Assembly (NCBI GenBank): GCA_028023455.1
Contig: JAQFVV010012423.1
Coordinates: 372,001-436,000 of the forward strand
DNA from: Epiperipatus broadwayi
Taxonomy: Eukaryota > Onychophora > Udeonychophora > Euonychophora > Peripatidae
Length of the DNA stretch: 64,000 bases
Reading direction: 5' to 3'
Below are positions 48,875 through 61,341 of the stretch, piece after piece. Under the pieces are notes generated by a model, which did no database searches, was not told where the DNA came from, and was given only the letters and a program-made list of their open reading frames with translations. Position 1 is the stretch's first letter. Each line of letters starts with the position of its first letter. The translations under genes and the position numbers were made by a program.

Positions 48875-51237
48875 TGGAATGATGACCACTAGCCCCAAAA
48901 GTTGATGATGCCAGATATAATGGATGAAATGATTACAACTAATCCCAAACATTGCACACACCAGATGTAATGGATGGTTAACTAACTTGCAGACTGTACT
49001 ACTATGCAGATGTAGCAATATGGTGTGGGGATAAGTTAATATGCTCTAATTTATTACCCCTAATGAAACAATCTGCAAAGACCTACCAGGCTTAGAAGAA
49101 AAAAAAGTTGCATCCAACTATGTTCAGACTGGGGGTCATCTGATCGAATGCTAATGAGAACCTGATGAAATGCTTAACCAATGATTGCATACACTTTAAT
49201 TGACTAACTCTATCCCTATTTAATAATAATAAATGCAATATAGGTTAGTTCATCCACTTTTCCCCTTTTAAATTTCGTTATGCTCTAATATTCAAACCCA
49301 GAGAGAATATTGCTTTTAACTCCTTTAGCAGGTATGAACAGATACACACAGAAACACCTGCACTTATATATAAGTTACAACTAGCATTTATTATATTTGT
49401 TTTATTTTCAAGCTTTTATATGATAAGAAAAATAGATGTGTATGCATGCCTAATTGGTTATAGACTGTGGAATGTCAGGACAACTCAATAAACCAGAGAC
49501 TAGAATAATACAAACTCTCAAACATTTATCAACAATAATAAATGTCAAGTATAACAACAATAGTAATGATAAAAAAATATAAAACATAATCATATGTACA
49601 TGTGTCACCTGTGAACCCCTACCATTTTACTAATTACTGATTATTATAAACCAACCCTTATACCCCATGATAGAAATCCACCTATGTCACTCATTCTCTA
49701 CAAATCATAATTATACAAAAAAATAAACTTTAGTTATTTAATATCATTGAGATGCTGGCTAGCTAAATTATATATATTCGCAGATGTTAACAACCTATTT
49801 AACAAGTTTCCCCATATATATGATAGATAGATAGATAGATACTAGTTGATTAGTCAAACATACTGGAAAATATATACACAAGGTTAATCACAAAATAAAA
49901 CATATAATATGTATTCTGTATAAGTGTTGTAATTTAACCTATAAAAATAAATTTAGAGAATCTTACCTCAGTATTTATGTGGATAACCTGATGTGAAGGT
50001 GAGTGAACCTAAATTTTATTTACAATGAAAATATAAAAATATCAAAATGAATAATCCCCCCATTTCTTCTTTGCTAATTCTGAAAAATGAGGCTTCAGCT
50101 TCAAAGCAGTTTCACTTAGTAAATTGTTTCCCTAAGCAAGGATAGATAGATACAATGGTGTCTCCTATAGTTGTGTTTAATGGCAAACACCTTGATCCTC
50201 ATTTGATTCACCATAAAGTATTTCAATCCTTGTTTACTTTGGACTGCAAGCATCTTGTGTGTTTACAATAAAGTAGAAAAATATATAGATATAGAGGTTT
50301 AATGCAGCCAGTAGGAAATACCACGACACACAATAGCATGTTTTGCTCTAGCCCATTTTCATATTAAAGTACAATTTAATAATTATTTATAATCATATAT
50401 TTGTATTGAAGCGCTTTAAATATATATTAAGAAAATTATTTCATTATTTTTTTCTTTCCAATTTTCAGCAGACTTAATTCTCATTATTCTTTTTGAAAAA
50501 AATTTAAAATATTTAAATTTACTCCAATAACTTTTAAAACACGATTTAATTATTTAAGAATTTATCACTTATTCTTACTTCTTATTTTACTTCCTTTCCT
50601 CTGGATTTGGTAAACTTTTTAATTACAGCATTTGACTTTTAAAAATGTTTATAATTTAAATAAAAGAAAAAGTAAAACTCCATTTTAGCGTTCTAAATTT
50701 TGCTTTAAACGACTGTCTATTGTTGTTGCTGCTATCTCTTTTTTATAAGAAGAACGATTTTGTAAAAAGTTTCTATTTTTATATAAAATGCTGAGAACCC
50801 TGATATTTTAAACTGCCTATTGTTTAAATTCGTTTAGATTTTTATATGTATTGTTTAAATACATTTCATTTATTACAAATAAAGTAAAATAATAAAATCA
50901 ATTTTATTTTCACACATGCCCACCTAATTAACCTCAAGCTATCCTTAAATCATTTGATTATATAATTAATATTCAATTTTAAATTTTAAAAATATATATA
51001 TATATACATTACTGTTTATTAATCAAATAGTTTATATATATATATACAATATTACTTTATAAAATATTGATCGTATTTTATTTATTACAACTTAATAATT
51101 TATTATGTATTATGTGTATATATGTAATAATAATAACAAATAATCTACCCATTATTAATATAAATTCCAAATAGATTGTGTTCAATAAATAGGCTTGATC
51201 CTTTTAGGAATGTGTGCATTGTAAGCTACCCTTTACA
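48875..51237 (-). repeat. 5' LTR of element 2 (2.36 kb)
   Basis: It matches 41933-44534. On minus it starts TGTAAAGGGTAGCTTAC at 51237 and ends near CATCATTCCA at 48875. It lacks the long GATA and AAAT arrays of the other LTR. Its outer edge abuts ATATAAATATA, another AT-rich target. Confidence 0.85.
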
Positions 51238-54139
51238 ATATAAATATAAATAGATGCATTTTAAAATGTAAAACATATTATTTGATTAATGTAACATTAT
51301 AGGTCTTAAGTCGCTTGTGAATTTATTGCTTGCAAAATTTTGTTATGACCTAAAATTACTTCATTGACATTTTTTTATTTTTTATAAATATATATATTTT
51401 ATTATGAAACAGTAAATACAAATAAATGGATGATACAATCAGAAGGTGAAATCAATAAATTTGGATTATAGTACTTTACAATGAAAAACAAAAATTACAG
51501 TCTCTGCCAATCGATAAAAACCAAACAAGGTTTGGATATTCTATTGCAAAGAAAAAAAGGAAATGTTTTTTGATAACAAAACCTTGGGCTATACTTTAGT
51601 GATTTACAAGAAAAGAAATTCTAAAGGCATTGTCCCTGGAGGGACAGAGTTTACTTAGGCAACACATTTTGCAAGAGATATTTCCTTCATTGAGATAGGC
51701 CAGGTTTTAGAAGTAATTTGGGAAAGAATGGAAAGCCACTGTGATTCCTGGATCAAAGCAAACTCATTAGAAATTGGTTATTTTTGGATGTAAGAAAAGC
51801 TACAATGTGTAAAAGGACTGGAACTTTAAGGAGATATGGGGATTGCTTGTCATGTGGTTTTAAATATGTAGGGAGGGGCCAGGTTTTGGTCTCTGATGAA
51901 TTTTTTTGAGTTTATTGATCAATATGTCCAGTGAACTCTCTGGAGCCAGATCAAAAATGAGCCAACATCAGGTGAACCATAGTGAGAAAAGGATTAAAGA
52001 CTGTTGAGTGGATCTCGAGGAAGATGACATGAAGGATGCTATCGATGAGAGTTGAAAGAGTAGGATTTTTTATTTCTTAAAATGGAGGCTGCAAAATATG
52101 TATGGTTGTAGGGAGTGGCAATAACAAAGTAGGTGGGTGGAGGTTTCATCCTCTCTGAGACACAAAGAGCAAATTGAATCAATTCCTGAGAAACTTCAAT
52201 GGTATACAAGAAAATGATTTATGGAAAGTGCATTAAGATTGATTTTTAATAGAAAGTCAAAGAATTTGGGTTTGATGAACCATCATTTGAATTTTTTTGA
52301 ATCATTGGCATTTTCAAAACACTCACTGAAAAGACAACTCCCTATTACCCACTGCAATTTCTATATTTTTAATATAGTTCTTATACGAATTTCACAAAGC
52401 CAAATTTTTAATCTGCAGTTGATTGATATTCAATATTTTTTTCTATCACAATATTTAAAAATATAGTCAATTTATGTAAAGTTAAATTTACATATATGTC
52501 AGCAGATAAAGGCAACATTGTGATTGTTCAATAAAAAAAACCTTGTATAATGTTAGAGATAATTTGCTTCTATTTTCAATCTACAACAATAAAAGGGCAG
52601 TATGATAAATTATTTTGAAATGATTATTTTGACTTTACACAGCATATATTATATATATAACCTAAATAAGAAATGATTTATAAACTTTGTAAAACAAAAT
52701 AAAATGCCTGCAATAAAGGAATGATCAGAAAATATTAAAGAAGCCTTTGATATGTAATGAACCAGTAACAGCTAGATAGAATTTCTTCCACCAGAAAAAG
52801 TAATTTTTCTGATTTATCAAATACTATAAATAAACTAGAAATAGAGAAGAATTTAGACATTATAAAGTACTGTATTTCTAAATGTTGTTGAAGGTTAAAT
52901 AATATTTATCAGCTAAAAAAAAAATTAAATCAACTTCTAAAAATAATTTATTAACATATTTGTGCAAATATATAAACTGATAGAAACCAATTTAAATATC
53001 TTAATATTTTTTTAAGTAGACATATGGACTTGTTGAGACTCAGTGTAGTTATCAAAGTGAAATAATTACTGCACTTAAATAGTTATATGTAGAGCTATTA
53101 TTTTACCTAATTTATGATATGAAAATGAAATATGGACACCCTATCAACATAATATAGAGACTTTAAAAGTTACATTTAAGAATGATCTTTAAAATTTTAT
53201 AGCTGTAGTCAAAAGACCATAAAGTCAATTAATATTTTCTTTTATTGGTTCATATTTTTAGGACTGGACATGTAAAATAAATGATCAATGATGAACTTAA
53301 AATTGGTTTTTATGTGAGACCAAATCATATTTACATTACAAAGGTTATCTAAAATGCATTCTAAAAAATGCAATGTTGATTGTTTTTATTGGTAAGATAT
53401 GGCAAAGAATAGAATATATTATATAGACTACATTTAGATACTGAACTGAAGTATTTTAAAAGAAAGAGTCTTCTGCAATAGAAGTTAAAAGACAGCATTA
53501 AATAAATAGAGTGAAGAGGCCCAAGTGTTATGTATGTAGATATATTTGTGTTTCACAGATTGGTTTATATAGTTACTTCAAAACTCATATCTAAGGTATT
53601 GTTATTTTCATATCGTCTTTTACTTGGAGTTGGAATGCCCAAACTTGTCTGGCATTGGATGTGCTATTGATAAACTGATGTAAAAAACAATTAGATAATT
53701 AAAATTTTAATAGAAAGAAATAAGTAATATATTAATAAGAGAGTGGTGGGTTGTGTGAAAGTCTGTGTTCATATACCCTATATATTACATATATAGACAC
53801 AAGTATATAATAAGCCTGTGTTTCAGTTATTAATAAGTTAAATACTTTTTAAAATATTTACATTTACTATTTATAATACAAATCTACAAAAAAAATATTT
53901 ATAAGCCATTTTTTCTTTCTAATATTAATTTATAAAAAGTAATATTATAATGGTCAAAAATGCACAGATGACATGAAAATTGCCAAGAATAATCTACATG
54001 CAGCTTCACATTCTGACATTCCATATGATCAAAACCTTTTTCTTTTTCTATCATACTAGACTCAGCTTGATGCAAGAGATTATATATTTTAATTGATATT
54101 ATGGATTGCAATAAATGACAAATTATAGAATAATGAGAA
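51238..54139. other. unassigned interval with a GC-richer block at 51560-52330
   Basis: The block at about 51560-52330 is less AT-rich and less repetitive than its surroundings and reads like decayed coding DNA. However, neither strand gives a motif I can name, and stops occur in all frames. The frame at 52221-52466 has no recognised domain. The rest (52331-54139) is AT-rich with nothing visible. Confidence 0.35.
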
Positions 54140-54500
54140 ATTTACAATTTATTTATGTATATGCATAATGATCTCCACTGGGTATCAGCTCAAAATATCT
54201 GCTACAATATTATCAGCCCCTCACAGTGAACTACATTGTAATTGAATTTTTGTAAAAATAAAATCCACTGTATTAATCTGTCATGGTTAGGTAACTGCTA
54301 TTTAGAAACTCCAGGCATTTATGGTCAGTGGTGATAATGAATTCTGAGCCCAACAGGAATTGTTTAAACTTTCCACATGCCTACACTATCACTAATACTT
54401 CCTTCTCAGTTATGGTATAATTGAGTTTCACCATTCTCATGATCTTGCTGCTAATATACAAAACTTGTGGTTGCTGATTCTCATGACTTGGAACAAGATA
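54140..54500 (-). pseudogene. RNase H remnant of a third Ty3/gypsy element
   Basis: On minus the pieces read LNYTITEKEVLVIV, KFKQFLLGSEFIITTDHKCL, LIQWIFFLQKFNYNVVHC and ADNIVADILS. These match the family order STTEKELLAIV, TDHKALxFL, RWxLxLQEF and DNxVADxLS. Frameshifts and stops separate some of them. The sequence is close in pattern to element 1's RNase H but is an independent copy on the other strand. No integrase was found further along (below 54140), so the element is truncated. Confidence 0.8.
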
Positions 54501-54589
54501 GCTCTCAACATATTCTTGCTATTATTAGTCTGTGGATAAAATGGATGACTAAAATCCAAAGATAATTGTCCTCAAGACATTTTTCTTGA

Positions 54590-55500
54590 CCATTTGGAAT
54601 GCATCCTTTGTGGATGAGAAATTCCAATGCTGTTCCTTACTTAGTAAAAGAAGTAATGAGACTGTGTCCTTTGCAAATTTTGGATAAAAGTGGTGGTAAA
54701 TATTACAGTCCCAAAAAGGATCATAATTACTTCTTATTTGTTGGTTTGAGAAATTGCTGTATTGCTAAAATATTGTCTGGGAGTCACTTAATCCCTTGCC
54801 TGTTGATTAGATATCCTATGAAAGGAATTTTCTTTTTTACAAACTGACTTTTTTTGAAGATTTATTATAATATTTTCAATATGACATTCTCAGAGAAACA
54901 TGATCAAATGCTGCACAATAATAATATTATCCATGTACAGGATAATAATATCCTTTAACTCTTTTGATAAAACTTTGTTCAGACATCTTAATAGACCTGT
55001 TTCACTGTTGATCAGCCCAAATAGTATCCACTGAGATACATAAGTATTACCTCCATATCTGAAAGCAGTATATCTTTGAACTCATGGATGTAAGGCAATA
55101 TGCCAGAAACTGGACATGAAATTGACAATGGTAAAAATTGAATTGTCCTTGAATTTCAACAATACTTCTTGCATGAAACATGATATATCTCTCTCCGATA
55201 TTATAATATAATTTAAATCCCTGACATTTAAACACAGATCAATCCACCTGTCACAATTATCAAAGGGTTGTTATATGACAATGAGCACTTTTCACTTTCA
55301 CCCCAATCAAGAATTTGCTGTAATTGTTTATCCACTTTCTTGTGGTATTGAAAAAGAACCAGATAAGTATGTTTCTGAAAATGTGTTTCATCCTTGATTT
55401 ATATGTAATACACTTTTTTGCATTTTGCCTGGTTTATTAGCAAACACAGAGAAATATTCCATCAGGTTTTTTACTAACTTCTCTTGTTCCTATATATTAG
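54590..55500 (-). pseudogene. reverse transcriptase remnant of a third Ty3/gypsy element
   Basis: On minus, an N-terminal lead-in (KNLMEYFSVFANKPGKMQKS) is followed by the palm blocks FTIVNFMSSFWHIALHP, YTAFRYGGNTYVSQWILFGL and ILYMDNIIIVQHL. The thumb has FIGYLINRQGIK and SFLGL. The catalytic YMDD box reads YMDN, and the palm Asp block is altered (IVNFMSS), so it is inactive. Several stops and shifts occur. The short minus frame 55235-55047 lies across this region in a different phase and is not the real one. Confidence 0.82.
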
Positions 55501-55589
55501 TAAGGGATGACTCTTACACTTTAAGTTAGATCTCATTAGTAATTGCTACTTGTACATCATTAACTTGCACAGGTTCTTTTTTTTTCAAT

Positions 55590-55940
55590 GTCCCAAAAAC
55601 CAATCTGTTCATTGTTTATAGCCAGTGAGTTTTTTTGATAGTAAAGGATATACTTATGTTGGCATCAAAATCAGAATCAAGCACTATCCTATACAAGAAA
55701 ACATTGCTAAAAATCAAAGACTCTATTTGTACATTTATCCATGCTTGGACAGTCTCAATCCTAGTTTTTTTGCCCATTGACCATAATTATCTGTATTTGC
55801 TTAAATGTTAATATATAATGTCCATGATCCTTAATTTGTATTAAAAAATCTTTAGAGATTAAGGAAATTTGTCTGCCTATATTCAGTTATACTCTGACTT
55901 GCAGTCCTTCCACCTCCACATCAATCTATGGAGATACTTG
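55590..55940 (-). pseudogene. aspartic protease remnant of the third Ty3/gypsy element
   Basis: On minus, VEVEGLQVRV-stop-LNIGRQISLISKDF matches the protease context in which DTG is normally followed by xQISLIS; here the DTG region reads NIG, so the catalytic residue is lost. About 50 codons later VLDSDFDANISI matches the DxILGxDFL companion motif. The order protease, RT, RNase H on minus is right for Ty3/gypsy. A gag upstream (above 55940) is not recognisable. Confidence 0.6.
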
Positions 55941-56318
55941 ATAGGTTTGCAGTGGAGCACTTTCTACATCCTCAAATATAATGTTGTTCACAATACATGG
56001 TAAGTTTGTTTAATTAATACTACTGCTCATACTTGGTTATGTCCTGGGAAATATGTTTTCTGAGCAGATGCTATATGTAATTTAGGTTGCTCAATTTTCA
56101 GGCTTTCTTTGGGGATTTTGTCACATTTCAAAAATCAGTAGCCATCAAGAGCTTGGCTATTTCTGTAATGCTGCACTTACTTTGTCTCAGCTTCATTTTT
56201 GGTATGCTTGTGGATATATTATGTCAAATGGTCTTAATCTTCTGATAAGACAAATTCAGTCAGAGACCTTAAGTTTGCTAATTGTCTGTAGAAAAACTGT
56301 GTTTTTTCCTAGTACCCA

Positions 56319-56900
56319 CAAGCTAGAAACTAGTCTGGGGATATTGTATGAGTAGGCACTGGATAGGGATTTTATGCACAAGCCTTCTGGCATCCATTGA
56401 TTACTCTGGTTAGCACTATATGGAGAGATTTTGCCTGTTTACTAAAAGTTATGTGCTAGCATGAGATGGTGATCATGTGATGTTTGGTGGTTTAACACCA
56501 ATTCTGCCTAATAGGATAGGGATGGCTATGGTTGTTAAAGAGCCAAAGTCACCAAAATGTATAGGTGCTGAATTGAGTTCAGACCCATATGACTATATAA
56601 GCTGTTGAGCTTAGATTGAAAATATTATTGGGTTTTCAGTTTCATTCTCATAGTTTTGTAGTGAAGTAGAGATAAAAGGTGGCTGCTGGAGGGTTACATT
56701 AGATCCTAAGATCTAGGTGCAGTGCTCTCAGATCCAAGGCTCCTCACTGATGAAGGCCACAAGCCAGAAACTAGTCTAGGGATATAGGATGAGTAGGCAC
56801 TGGATAGGGATTTTATGCACAAGCCTTCTGGCATCCATTGATTACTCTGGTTAGCACAAGGTGGCACTACTATATGGAGAGTTTTTGCTCGTTTAATCCA
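56319..56900 (+). repeat. tandem hammerhead-like repeat (copy 2): 441-bp spacing between predicted cleavage points
   Basis: The block CCACAAGC..AGAAACTAGTCT occurs at about 56317-56337 and again at 56757-56777, and about 110 bp of following sequence (GAGTAGGCACTGGATAGGG, GCACAAGCCTTCTGGCATCC) is repeated after each. So a 441-bp unit (56336-56776) is preceded by the 3' end of one unit and followed by the start of another. The unit contains a TATA-like GACTATATAAGC (56589-56600). The second part has a 13-bp insertion near 56858. The same repeat is at 254-763 on minus. The tandem layout with a self-cleaving-like motif resembles retrozymes or the terminal repeats of Penelope-like elements. Confidence 0.7.
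56740..56783 (+). ncRNA. candidate type I hammerhead ribozyme
   Basis: Order seen: CTCCTCA (56740-56746), CTGATGA (56747-56753), stem-loop A-GGC-CACAA-GCC-A (56754-56766), GAAA (56767-56770), CTAGTC (56771-56776), TAGGGAT (56777-56783). CTGATGA and GAAA are the invariant hammerhead core. GTC is the usual cleavage triplet. The flanks can pair as stem I with five of six pairs; the 56336 and 254-763 copies have TGGGGA and would give six. Stem III would be the palindrome ACTAGT, which suits pairing between two units. The weak points are the A-A at the base of stem II, where a G-C pair is normal, and the short stems. The ribozyme call is inference. Confidence 0.45.
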
Positions 56901-57138
56901 CATTATTTACGTTCATGGTTATTTTAATTCTTAATACATTGAAGGCTAGTGGAAATGATCATTATTAACTCTTACTTTAAAATAATGAACAAAATAATAT
57001 TGAAAAAATTTTAGTGAATGGTGAGGGTTTGCAATAATTAGCCAGTTGTTTTATAATAAATATTTCTTTTAATGTTATGCCTACTGAACTGTGACACATC
57101 TAATATAATTAAGCAATCATCACCATTCTGATTTCTAA

Positions 57139-57142
<4 letters not shown>

Positions 57143-57203
<61 letters not shown>
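57143..57203 (+). repeat. (TA)n microsatellite
   Basis: About 30 uninterrupted TA units lie between the tandem repeat and the start of the LINE. Confidence 0.95.
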
Positions 57204-57205
<2 letters not shown>

Positions 57206-57605
57206 CATAAAATAAATCAGAACAAAATTTCAATAGTAATGAAGTATACAGATATAGGAGAATAAATATCTATTGTTAGTGAAATTATACAAGTTATCCT
57301 TTTCATCTTTAATTGTTCATGTTCAGAAATCATGTACCTGTAGGTTTTAAACAGTTAATATAACATATATACGTGTGGCATTCTGAGAAACTTCTATGAG
57401 ATTGCTCTTGATGACTGCAATGGTCTTCATTAATATGCATTTTTTCAATTTCAGCCAAACCTTCTCCCAAATATGCCAGTACCAATATACGGGAACAGTT
57501 TCTCATTTAGAGTTAAGCTACTTAAGAATGTAAGACCAAAAGACCTTCCCTCTCAAATAACCAATCAGGCAACATTGTGTTTGATGATAAAAGGAATAAA
57601 GCCTG

Positions 57606-58284
57606 TGTTATCATTGCAAAGAGCATGGACATCTAATCAACATTTGTCCTAAAATGCATTGTACCCAATGTAAAATAAAAATAACCCCATTGCATCAATG
57701 TCTGAATATAAATAATGACTTATCTGAAAATGCATTAAATAATATCTCTCAAATAGAACAAATATCAGAAGCTGAAAAAGCCATCAGGTCGACCCCATCA
57801 TTGAACAATGAACTGGAAATACAAATAAAGGAAATTTCCCACAATTCTAGCATTCTCATCCCTGTCAATAACATAATTAGTTCTGTTATTGAATAACATA
57901 ATCTCAATTTAATATTTTAAATAAAACAACTCCAGAGATTATGGAATCACTTTCACAATATATGCAGATAAAAAAAATTCAAATGTATCAAACAAACTGA
58001 TGCCTGGTTGGCTGCCACTTAAGAAAAGAAAAAATAAAGGACAGACTAAAGATAATGTTAGCACTGATGCAGAAGTTAATAATATGACAAACATTGCAAA
58101 AAAAGTTAAAACCATAATCAGTAACAAACACACTGACTCTACAATTCCTGTTGATGAAGACAATTTTGTGGAGGAGGTAAGTGAGTTGTGCTCAAATAAA
58201 CTAAATAAAATCATAGATTCTCCCTTTATAACAACTAATAACTTAACTAAAAATTTAAGTCAATCAAAAACAGTTGATAATTAG
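57606..58284 (+). pseudogene. LINE ORF1-like fragment with a CCHC knuckle
   Basis: CYHCKEHGHLINIC (57606-57647) fits CX2CX4HX4C exactly, and MHCTQCK follows, suggesting a second, partial knuckle. The frame runs to the stop at 57894. A second open stretch at 58000-58284 starts MPGWLPLKKRKNKGQTKDN and is basic then acidic, with no domain I recognise. Such proteins bind the element's RNA. The frames are broken, and the region upstream of 57606 is also shifted. Confidence 0.6.
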
Positions 58285-58319
58285 AAGATAATTATAATGT
58301 GCTAGATGTTAATGAGTTA

Positions 58320-58990
58320 AAAATTGCATTCTTAAACTGAAATAATGGTATGATATTATACATCCACATCTAACAGGTCTGCTTGAAACCAAAATATATA
58401 ATGGTTCACATATTGACCCTTCTGTTTACTGTGTAAATAAAGATTTTGGAGCTTTCTCTAACTCTTCCAACTTTCCCTCTGCAGGTACAGGGATTATTAT
58501 AGATAAACTTAGCTTTTTTAATTCTTTTAAAATTAATATTTTGATGAACATTTTACTATTACTTTATTGTGACATAAAGCAATGGTTCTAGATGTCATTT
58601 TTGTATATATTCCTCCTGGACCTACAATAATGAACAGGCTGATCCTCAAATTAAATTTCATACTTGGCTCCTCCCCCTACCCATGCATACTAATGGGTGA
58701 TTTTAATTTGTCATATACATCTTTTTTCCTTGCCAGTGATGAGTGGGGACATTTTTTTGTCAAATGGTACCATTTCCTTTAACAATGGAAGGCATTCTTC
58801 ATTAATTGATCTCATGTTTTATTCTCCATCAATTCATCATCTTATTAATCTTGAAATAAAAAATGCACCCTTTTCAGATCATGCTGAATTTGTCACTAAA
58901 ATTGATTTGGATTTCAATAATAAAAATTTAATATCCACTGGTCATGTAGAACCCTTGAATTTCTGTTTTCAGAAATTTATATACATCTAA
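58320..58990 (+). pseudogene. LINE apurinic-type endonuclease, broken
   Basis: This nicks target DNA to prime reverse transcription. Visible motifs are GLLETKIYNGSHI (with the metal-binding Glu), DVIFVYIPPGP, ILMGDFNLS (the conserved GDFN box), SLIDLMFYSPS and FSDHAEFVTKI (the SDH box). They lie in at least three frames: near 58380, in 58582-58782, and in 58697-58990. The motif order matches the exonuclease/endonuclease/phosphatase fold of LINEs. Confidence 0.8.
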
Positions 58991-59158
58991 ATAAATTGAT
59001 TAAGATTGATATGGATCCAGTGCAAGCCTGGATAGCATATGTAAGCGTATTGTCAAACATGATTCACCATATTTCTAGAGCCACCCCATCACCAACAGGC
59101 CTATTGGCACTAATGAAAAAAATCTACAAAAATATTATTCAGACTCCATCATCAGTAA

Positions 59159-60600
59159 ATGAATAACAAAGATTTTAAAAACCATAAAAAATTATATAAT
59201 AGAACAGAATCAACACTCAAAGAATATCTAGCAATAAAGAAGAGGAGAATATTTATTGGACAAACTCATACATGGTCTAGAAACTATATCAGATGGGCCT
59301 TGGGTCACTCTCCTTCAATCAGAGTGCCAACAGCTATCCAAACAGAAACAGTTAGTAGGATTTATATGCTGGAACCAGCATACTTGTTTTATAGTGATAG
59401 TTTGCAATCTGGAAACTCTTATAACCTTGCAAAAAAGTCTTTTGGTGAGTCAAAAGAAGAAGATAAATTCTTTTCAAATAAATTTACAAGGAAACTGGAG
59501 TTCATAGCTGAATTTTGTCATTCTAGCCTTCATGGGATATCTCACTTTCCAAATATATCAACATTTAAATTTCTTTACCTTCAATTACCTAGCAAATCTA
59601 GCAAATTTTCTATCAAAAGAAATATACATATTACAAAATTTATATCCTATACCACTAGTACCTTTTTTTTTAAAAAAAAAGAAAAGATATCAACCATGGA
59701 AAATGTAAGACCAATTTCAATGAGTCTGTTGGGGATCAAGGTATTGGAGGCTGTTCTAAAAGATAGAAGGAACCATACATTTTACCTATGCTTTCTAAAT
59801 GCCAATTTACAAAAAGGGTTCACCCATTAATCAAGCAGCCTTTATATTTAGAACTTTTATTGACATAGTTAAAGAAAAAATATGGTCCCTGTTATGATTC
59901 AGCTGGATATTAAATATGTGTTTGATACAGTTTCTATTGACATTCTGATTAACATTCTAGCTGAAACAAGTATACCTAAAGCTTATCTTTATGTCTTGAC
60001 AAATTTGCTTCAGAACAGGGAGATACATGTAGCTATAAATGGAAGAACATCACCGTGTATTATTCCCAATTGCTGTATACCTCAAGGTTCAACCATTGAA
60101 TGCTCTTCTCCTCAATATACATAAACCCTTTATGAGCAACCATCAAAAAAATGACAGGCATATATATCCCAGACTTAAACACCAATATTAAGTGTGTTGC
60201 TTACATGAATGATTGTTGCAATTTTCATATCATCCAGAAAATAAATTCCACTTTAATAAAATTGTTAAAACAATACACTGACAAATTCCAACTCATGTTT
60301 AATATGGAATAATCAAGTGCATGGTAAATTTACACAGGATGCAATATTATAGAACATTTTAAAGGAAAACCCAGCCTTTTTTAGGTTTTCCTTTTTACTT
60401 AAATCCTACACAAATGAGAACAGGTATTCAAAATCAACTAACAAATAAAATAGAACATATAATTAACTCCCTATCAAAAAGCTTATCTCTCTCTAAATGC
60501 CAAAGTTTTATTATACAACATGCTAATTGTGACTCAAATAATATATTATATACCAATAATAAAATTTACAAAGAAATTTAGTAACCATAATCATACACTA
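59159..60600 (+). pseudogene. LINE reverse transcriptase, broken
   Basis: The frame 59159-59830 is long (223 codons). It holds the region between endonuclease and RT, then the first RT block, ENVRPISMSLLGIKVLEAVL. Frame 59882-60124 has IQLDIKYVFDTVSIDILINI (palm, first Asp present) and CCIPQGSTI (the PQGS box). The catalytic FADD/YADD box follows in another frame as VAYMNDCCNF (about 60197-60226), with the first Asp changed to Asn. Downstream, 60362-60560 has GFPFYLNP-type and NKIEHIINSLSKSLSLSKCQ-type sequence of the thumb region. It is inactive. Confidence 0.8.
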
Positions 60601-61025
60601 CTGAGTAAACTTGTTCATTGGCAATCAATAGCCTGGGTTTACATTTAATAAAAGTATTTGAAATACAAAAATCACAATATCTTCTCAAGTTGTATTGAGA
60701 TGTTTTCTTACTTGGAAATATCATTTAAAATCACACCTACTGATAGACCATCTCCACTTACAGGATATTTAAAAGCCATTAGAGACTTAGTCCTAGAAAT
60801 ACACACTCTTGTCTATTTTTCCCCAATGGGTAAATATCAATATTTAAAAATATATTGATTACTTTCCCCAACCACAAAAATTCATGAAAAATGTATACCT
60901 GAACTTACAAATAAACAGTTGAGCCTAAATTCTTTGATTTTCTGGTTAAGATCAACTTAGAAGCATTGTCTACCAATTTTTTTTTTTACAAATATAAAAG
61001 ACAGATTCAATCAATAGATGATTGC

Positions 61026-61085
61026 TGTGGTCTTTGTAAAAGGGAGTCTGAAACCCAATCTCACATTTATTTCTCATGTCCCAAC
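61026..61085 (+). pseudogene. C-terminal zinc motif of the LINE ORF2
   Basis: CGLCKRESETQSHIYFSCP fits CX2CX8HX4C with the ETxxHxxxxCP signature seen at the C-terminus of many LINE ORF2 proteins. Its position, about 800 bp after the RT, fits. Confidence 0.75.
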
Positions 61086-61341
61086 TTTGACTAGATCATT
61101 GCAGAAATACCAGTCATATTTAAGACTAAAAATATAAATATTGGATATATGTTTAAGAAATTTGGTTAAGGTCTTTTTTTGAATGTATGTGCCAATATCT
61201 TTGTTTTCTATGCTATATGGTGCACAAGATGCATATGTGTCTATGAAAACAGTTCAAGAAGACCACCAATTGCTTTTAGAAATAAACTAGAAACAATAAA
61301 AGAAAGGGATAGAAAAGTTTCCAAATACAAGGTATATATAG

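Larger units (their letters stand above)
57440..61341 (+). mobile_element. degraded non-LTR retrotransposon (LINE) with APE-type endonuclease
   Basis: In order on + are a CCHC zinc knuckle and a lysine-rich frame (ORF1-like), an apurinic-type endonuclease, a reverse transcriptase, and a C-terminal CX2CX8HX4C zinc motif followed by a short tail. This order is typical of APE-type LINEs such as the CR1, Tx1/L1 and R1 groups; I cannot choose among them by eye. Every domain is broken by stops or shifts. The 3' end runs into TATATATAG, directly followed by an LTR of another element. Confidence 0.8.
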
